Assembly: GCA_009693435.1 (NCBI GenBank)
Contig: SHXF01000035.1
Location: 1-41,929, forward strand
Length of the DNA stretch: 41,929 nucleotides
Source of the DNA: Betaproteobacteria bacterium
GTDB lineage: Bacteria; Pseudomonadota; Gammaproteobacteria; Burkholderiales; SG8-39
Direction: 5' to 3'
Part shown: positions 39,660-41,929 of the stretch, piece by piece
How the letters are laid out: every line of letters starts with the position of its first letter
Numbering within the stretch: the first letter of the stretch is position 1
The notes under the pieces: model-generated
Databases searched by the model: none
Seen by the model: only the letters and a program-made list of their open reading frames with translations
What the model was told of the DNA's origin: nothing
Translations under genes and position numbers: made by a program

Positions 39660-41315
39660 TCAAGATTCCCCCTTCAAGCAATAGCGTGCTCCCGCCCTTT
39701 GCCCATCCATGGCAACCACGCCCGAGTGGACCAACTGAGACAATGCACGCCGTAACTGCGAACGATTAATCTCCGAACCGATCCGCCCCCCAATCTCGCC
39801 AATCTTGGAGTGCGGATAACGCCGCAAGTCTTCCCGCACCAGTTCCAGAAGCCGGTGCGGCTCTATGCGCTTCAACGATGTCGCGAGCCTGACCCCCGAC
39901 TCTTTGAGCACCATCGAATCCACAAAGTACCGCGTTCCTTTCGTCCGTCCCACGCTCGACACCAACCCCATTTCGGGAAGCCGACCCAGCCATGGAACCA
40001 GCGCGTCGGCACCGCGAACTTTCAGAAGTTCGGCGAGTTCACGCGCCGTCATGCCTTCCGTCTGGGCGAGCGCGCCGAGCGTGATCCGCTCCCGCTGCGT
40101 GAGTTGGAAGCGTTCATCCGCCTCGGCGATCAGCCGCATTACCTCCGGCTTGACGATCCGCCGCTGGATCGTCACCTTCACCCAGTCCGCGCCCTCTTCC
40201 GGCTCTGGCGCAGGCCGTCCCTGGGATAGCAACCGGTCGTAGATCAAATCGAAGCCGCTGCCCTCGCGCTCCATCAGCCCCAGATCATGAAACACCCGTG
40301 CCAAGCCCTCGTTGCGACGACGGCTGGCGTGCAGCATGTTGCGCGGCGTGACGCCCAGCGGCAAGCGGCCGGGATTCACCACCTCCAGCCGGTCCGGGTG
40401 CAGATTGAGATAGATGTCGCCCTGCTGGGTGTAGGGCCGGTGTACCAGCGCATTGACCAGCAGCTCGCGCACCACCTTCTCGTCATACGCCGGCACATTG
40501 CGGCGAAACATGCCTTCCGCCACTTCATAACTCTCGCGGAAATCCGGTACCTCGCGCCATACGGCATCGACCAACTCAATCGGCGACAAGGCGCAGTCGT
40601 CCCACACCCACTTGTTGATCTTCTGCTCCCGCTCGTCGTATTTGATCGCCTGAATCAGCGGCGCAGTCCCCGACGCCCGACGGTCGGCCGTCGTGCCGAT
40701 GAGTAGCACGCCGAGACGCGTGAGCGTATTGCCCTTCGCCAGCCCATAGAGGGTCAGCAGTTCATCGCTACCTTTCTCCTTCACGGAATCCTTCACTCGG
40801 CCGGAGGCGGAAATACCTTTCACGAAGCGGGCGAGCTTTTCCGCGTCCGCCGCACCGCGCGGCACCCCGCTGCCCATCGCCTCCCACGGCCGGCCCGGTC
40901 GCTCGTTGGCGAGGCGCAGCACGTCGTCGCCCAACACCGGCTGGCAAGTGTCGCCCACCCGCAAAAAGTAGCGTCCGTCCCGCGTGGACGCGACACTCGG
41001 CGAACGATCCACCACCAGCTCGATGAATTGGCCGCCATTGGCTGCACGCTGCAGAGTCGGTAACGCCTGCACGTTCACCGTCAATTCTCCGATGCGCTTG
41101 CGCAGCTTATCGAGCAGATCGGGTGCGACCGTCTGCGCCGGCGGCGGCAGCGCCTCGCTATCCTCGATTCCGATCAGCAGCCGGCCGCCCGCGCCATTCG
41201 CAAAGCACACGCAGTCGCGTGCGAGGTCGTCCCAGTCCGCCGTCTTACCCGTGACCACGCGCAGCGATTTCCGGTCGGTGTGCTGGTCTTCTGTATTGGT
41301 GTCGGTGAGCGCCAT
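39660..41315 (-). CDS. Schlafen AlbA_2-domain, ATP-binding protein
   Basis: The 551-aa protein begins with an AlbA_2 (Schlafen) nucleic-acid-binding domain (DDLARDCVCFANGAGGRLLIGIED at about 29-52). A central GHKL-like HATPase part follows (VVRELLVNALVHRPYTQQGDIYLNLHPDRLEVVNPGRLPLGV, about 285-326). The end holds winged-helix modules (LTQRERITLGALAQTEGMTARELAELL and HSKIGEIGGRIGSEINRSQLRRAL). Such proteins are widespread in mobile and defence regions and have been proposed as transcription regulators or defence effectors. No clear ribosome site precedes ATG 41315. Confidence 0.85.
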   Translation of the reverse strand: MALTDTNTEDQHTDRKSLRVVTGKTADWDDLARDCVCFANGAGGRLLIGIEDSEALPPPAQTVAPDLLDKLRKRIGELTVNVQALPTLQRAANGGQFIELVVDRSPSVASTRDGRYFLRVGDTCQPVLGDDVLRLANERPGRPWEAMGSGVPRGAADAEKLARFVKGISASGRVKDSVKEKGSDELLTLYGLAKGNTLTRLGVLLIGTTADRRASGTAPLIQAIKYDEREQKINKWVWDDCALSPIELVDAVWREVPDFRESYEVAEGMFRRNVPAYDEKVVRELLVNALVHRPYTQQGDIYLNLHPDRLEVVNPGRLPLGVTPRNMLHASRRRNEGLARVFHDLGLMEREGSGFDLIYDRLLSQGRPAPEPEEGADWVKVTIQRRIVKPEVMRLIAEADERFQLTQRERITLGALAQTEGMTARELAELLKVRGADALVPWLGRLPEMGLVSSVGRTKGTRYFVDSMVLKESGVRLATSLKRIEPHRLLELVREDLRRYPHSKIGEIGGRIGSEINRSQLRRALSQLVHSGVVAMDGQRAGARYCLKGES

Positions 41316-41375
41316 GGGATGTGTGGCTCAAGCATCAGCACTTTGCAGCATCGCAAGAGGTGCTGTGAAGAAACA

Positions 41376-41582
41376 TCAGGCCACCTTTCCCGCTTCCTGG
41401 GCTTGCTCGACGGGATGAGTCTCGCCCACCTTCTCCTCAACCAGCTTGCCGTCGCGCATCACGACCACGGCAGTACCGGTTTGTCTCGCGATTTCGCGCG
41501 CTCGCTGCCCGGCCCGTAACAGCGCTGCGGGCGCACCCTGCATGTCCGCATCCGGTAGTTTCGACACCAGCGGCTTGTTCAT
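41376..41582 (-). CDS. Small hypothetical protein
   Basis: The 68-aa ORF reads VSKLPDADMQGAPAALLRAGQRAREIARQTGTAVVVMRDGKLVEEKV. The last part resembles the strand-turn-strand seen in antitoxin-like regulators (TAVVVMRDGKLVEE). GGAGGCAACCC precedes the ATG. It ends 60 bp upstream of the Schlafen-like gene and is probably co-transcribed with it. Function unknown. Confidence 0.75.
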   Translation of the reverse strand: MNKPLVSKLPDADMQGAPAALLRAGQRAREIARQTGTAVVVMRDGKLVEEKVGETHPVEQAQEAGKVA

Positions 41583-41671
41583 GGGTTGCCTCCTTTATCG
41601 ATCAGTTTCGGAGCGTCGCCGCTGTTATCGAACCATTGCCAGTATTCGATGCGGTGGCGATAGCAGTGCAT
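41579..41671 (-). CDS. Tiny ORF overlapping the small hypothetical gene
   Basis: A 30-codon frame reads MHCYRHRIEYWQWFDNSGDAP and ends KGGNP, and its TGA overlaps the next ATG (ATGA). The frame is open for about 24 codons further upstream without an ATG before a TAG, so this could be the end of a decayed longer gene. The GGAGG of the next gene lies inside it, which would couple their translation. Confidence 0.35.
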   Translation of the reverse strand: MHCYRHRIEYWQWFDNSGDAPKLIDKGGNP

Positions 41672-41929
41672 TCCATAGTGTTCCTCATCGGTGGTAATAG
41701 ACCGTTTTGCCGTTGACCGGACCCGGCGATTCGCTTGGTCATTCTAGGCAGATTCGCCATTGGTTGTGGATGCGCGTGGTTGGTCCATAACTCCGCTTTA
41801 ACTGATGTCCTGACCGCCACGGTAACCACGCCCAGACGCGGAACTAGTTCTCCTATGTGGCTGGGCGTTATCTGCCTCTTTTAACACTGACCAGATTTCT
41901 TAGAGCGGAAATATTCGCCCTTTTGGGGA
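41672..41929. other. No recognised gene at the right edge
   Basis: The last 258 bp contain only short frames without support. GC content is lower than in most of the window. A gene reading in from beyond the edge cannot be excluded. Confidence 0.5.

Overview
The window looks like a chromosomal accessory region of a high-GC betaproteobacterium, most likely Burkholderiales (Alcaligenaceae/Comamonadaceae-like). The main reason is the seven intact 'Bug' type periplasmic solute receptors of the tripartite tricarboxylate transporter (TTT) family plus one broken copy, an expansion typical of that order. No TctA/TctB membrane genes, tRNA, rRNA or CRISPR array were seen. Family calls come from motifs read by eye, not from database searches. 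Layout: (1) 1-1049 holds the 3' end of an IS4-type transposase, decayed sequence and a ten-unit 10-bp tandem repeat. (2) 1050-4122 is an overlapping operon of a D-threonine-aldolase-like enzyme, a metallo-beta-lactamase-fold hydrolase and a Bug receptor. (3) 4168-6690 is a decay zone: a Bug fragment abutting a truncated MetE-like gene, a small ORF with a Fic-inhibitor-like motif, an intact Fic protein and a second 3' end of metC. (4) 6771-13644 carries two polysaccharide-deacetylase-family genes, a Bug gene, an isocitrate-lyase/PEP-mutase-family lyase, an Ldh-family dehydrogenase and full-length metC. An imperfect direct repeat of about 370 bp (6321-6690 and 12323-12692) brackets most of this block. 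(5) 13838-18368 holds a dihaem cytochrome c, a VOC protein, a DUF433 antitoxin with a truncated toxin, a putA remnant, a CinA-C/PncC amidase, a ParE/Phd toxin-antitoxin pair and a glutathione S-transferase. 
(6) 18473-25626 is a long minus-strand catabolic gene set in transcription order: Bug receptor, TauD/TfdA dioxygenase, class II aldolase, ornithine-cyclodeaminase-family protein, MmgE/PrpD protein, Bug receptor and a secreted carboxymuconolactone-decarboxylase-like protein. (7) 25925-28728 (+) has a Bug receptor and two deacetylase-fold genes. (8) 28995-33082 (-) has two tandem, closely related radical SAM genes with an unusual CX8CX2C cluster motif, one overlapping a Bug gene. (9) 33192-34505 (+) encodes a helix-turn-helix domain fused to a citrate-synthase fold that has lost one of the two catalytic histidines. 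It is followed by another Bug gene and an MFS transporter. (10) 36953-41671 is a defence/toxin-antitoxin island: HipBA, FitAB-like VapBC and a Schlafen/AlbA_2-type ATP-binding protein. 
The most interesting signal is a nearly identical promoter module at three places: upstream of the Bug-led catabolic set (25670-25717), radical SAM gene 1 (31471-31518) and radical SAM gene 2 (33139-33186). Each has an upstream TTGAT-N5-ATCAA dyad (one mismatch in one copy), a -35 TTGACC, an 18-bp spacer with a TTC-N5-GAA dyad at a fixed position, and a -10 TACYAT. The third copy also lies directly in front of the HTH-citrate-synthase gene. I infer a regulon in which a citrate-synthase-derived sensor controls uptake receptors for carboxylates together with a radical SAM pathway of unknown chemistry. 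Two further themes stand out: short tandem repeats (10, 13, 15 or 16 bp) in many intergenic gaps, and the number of truncated genes in the left 16 kb.
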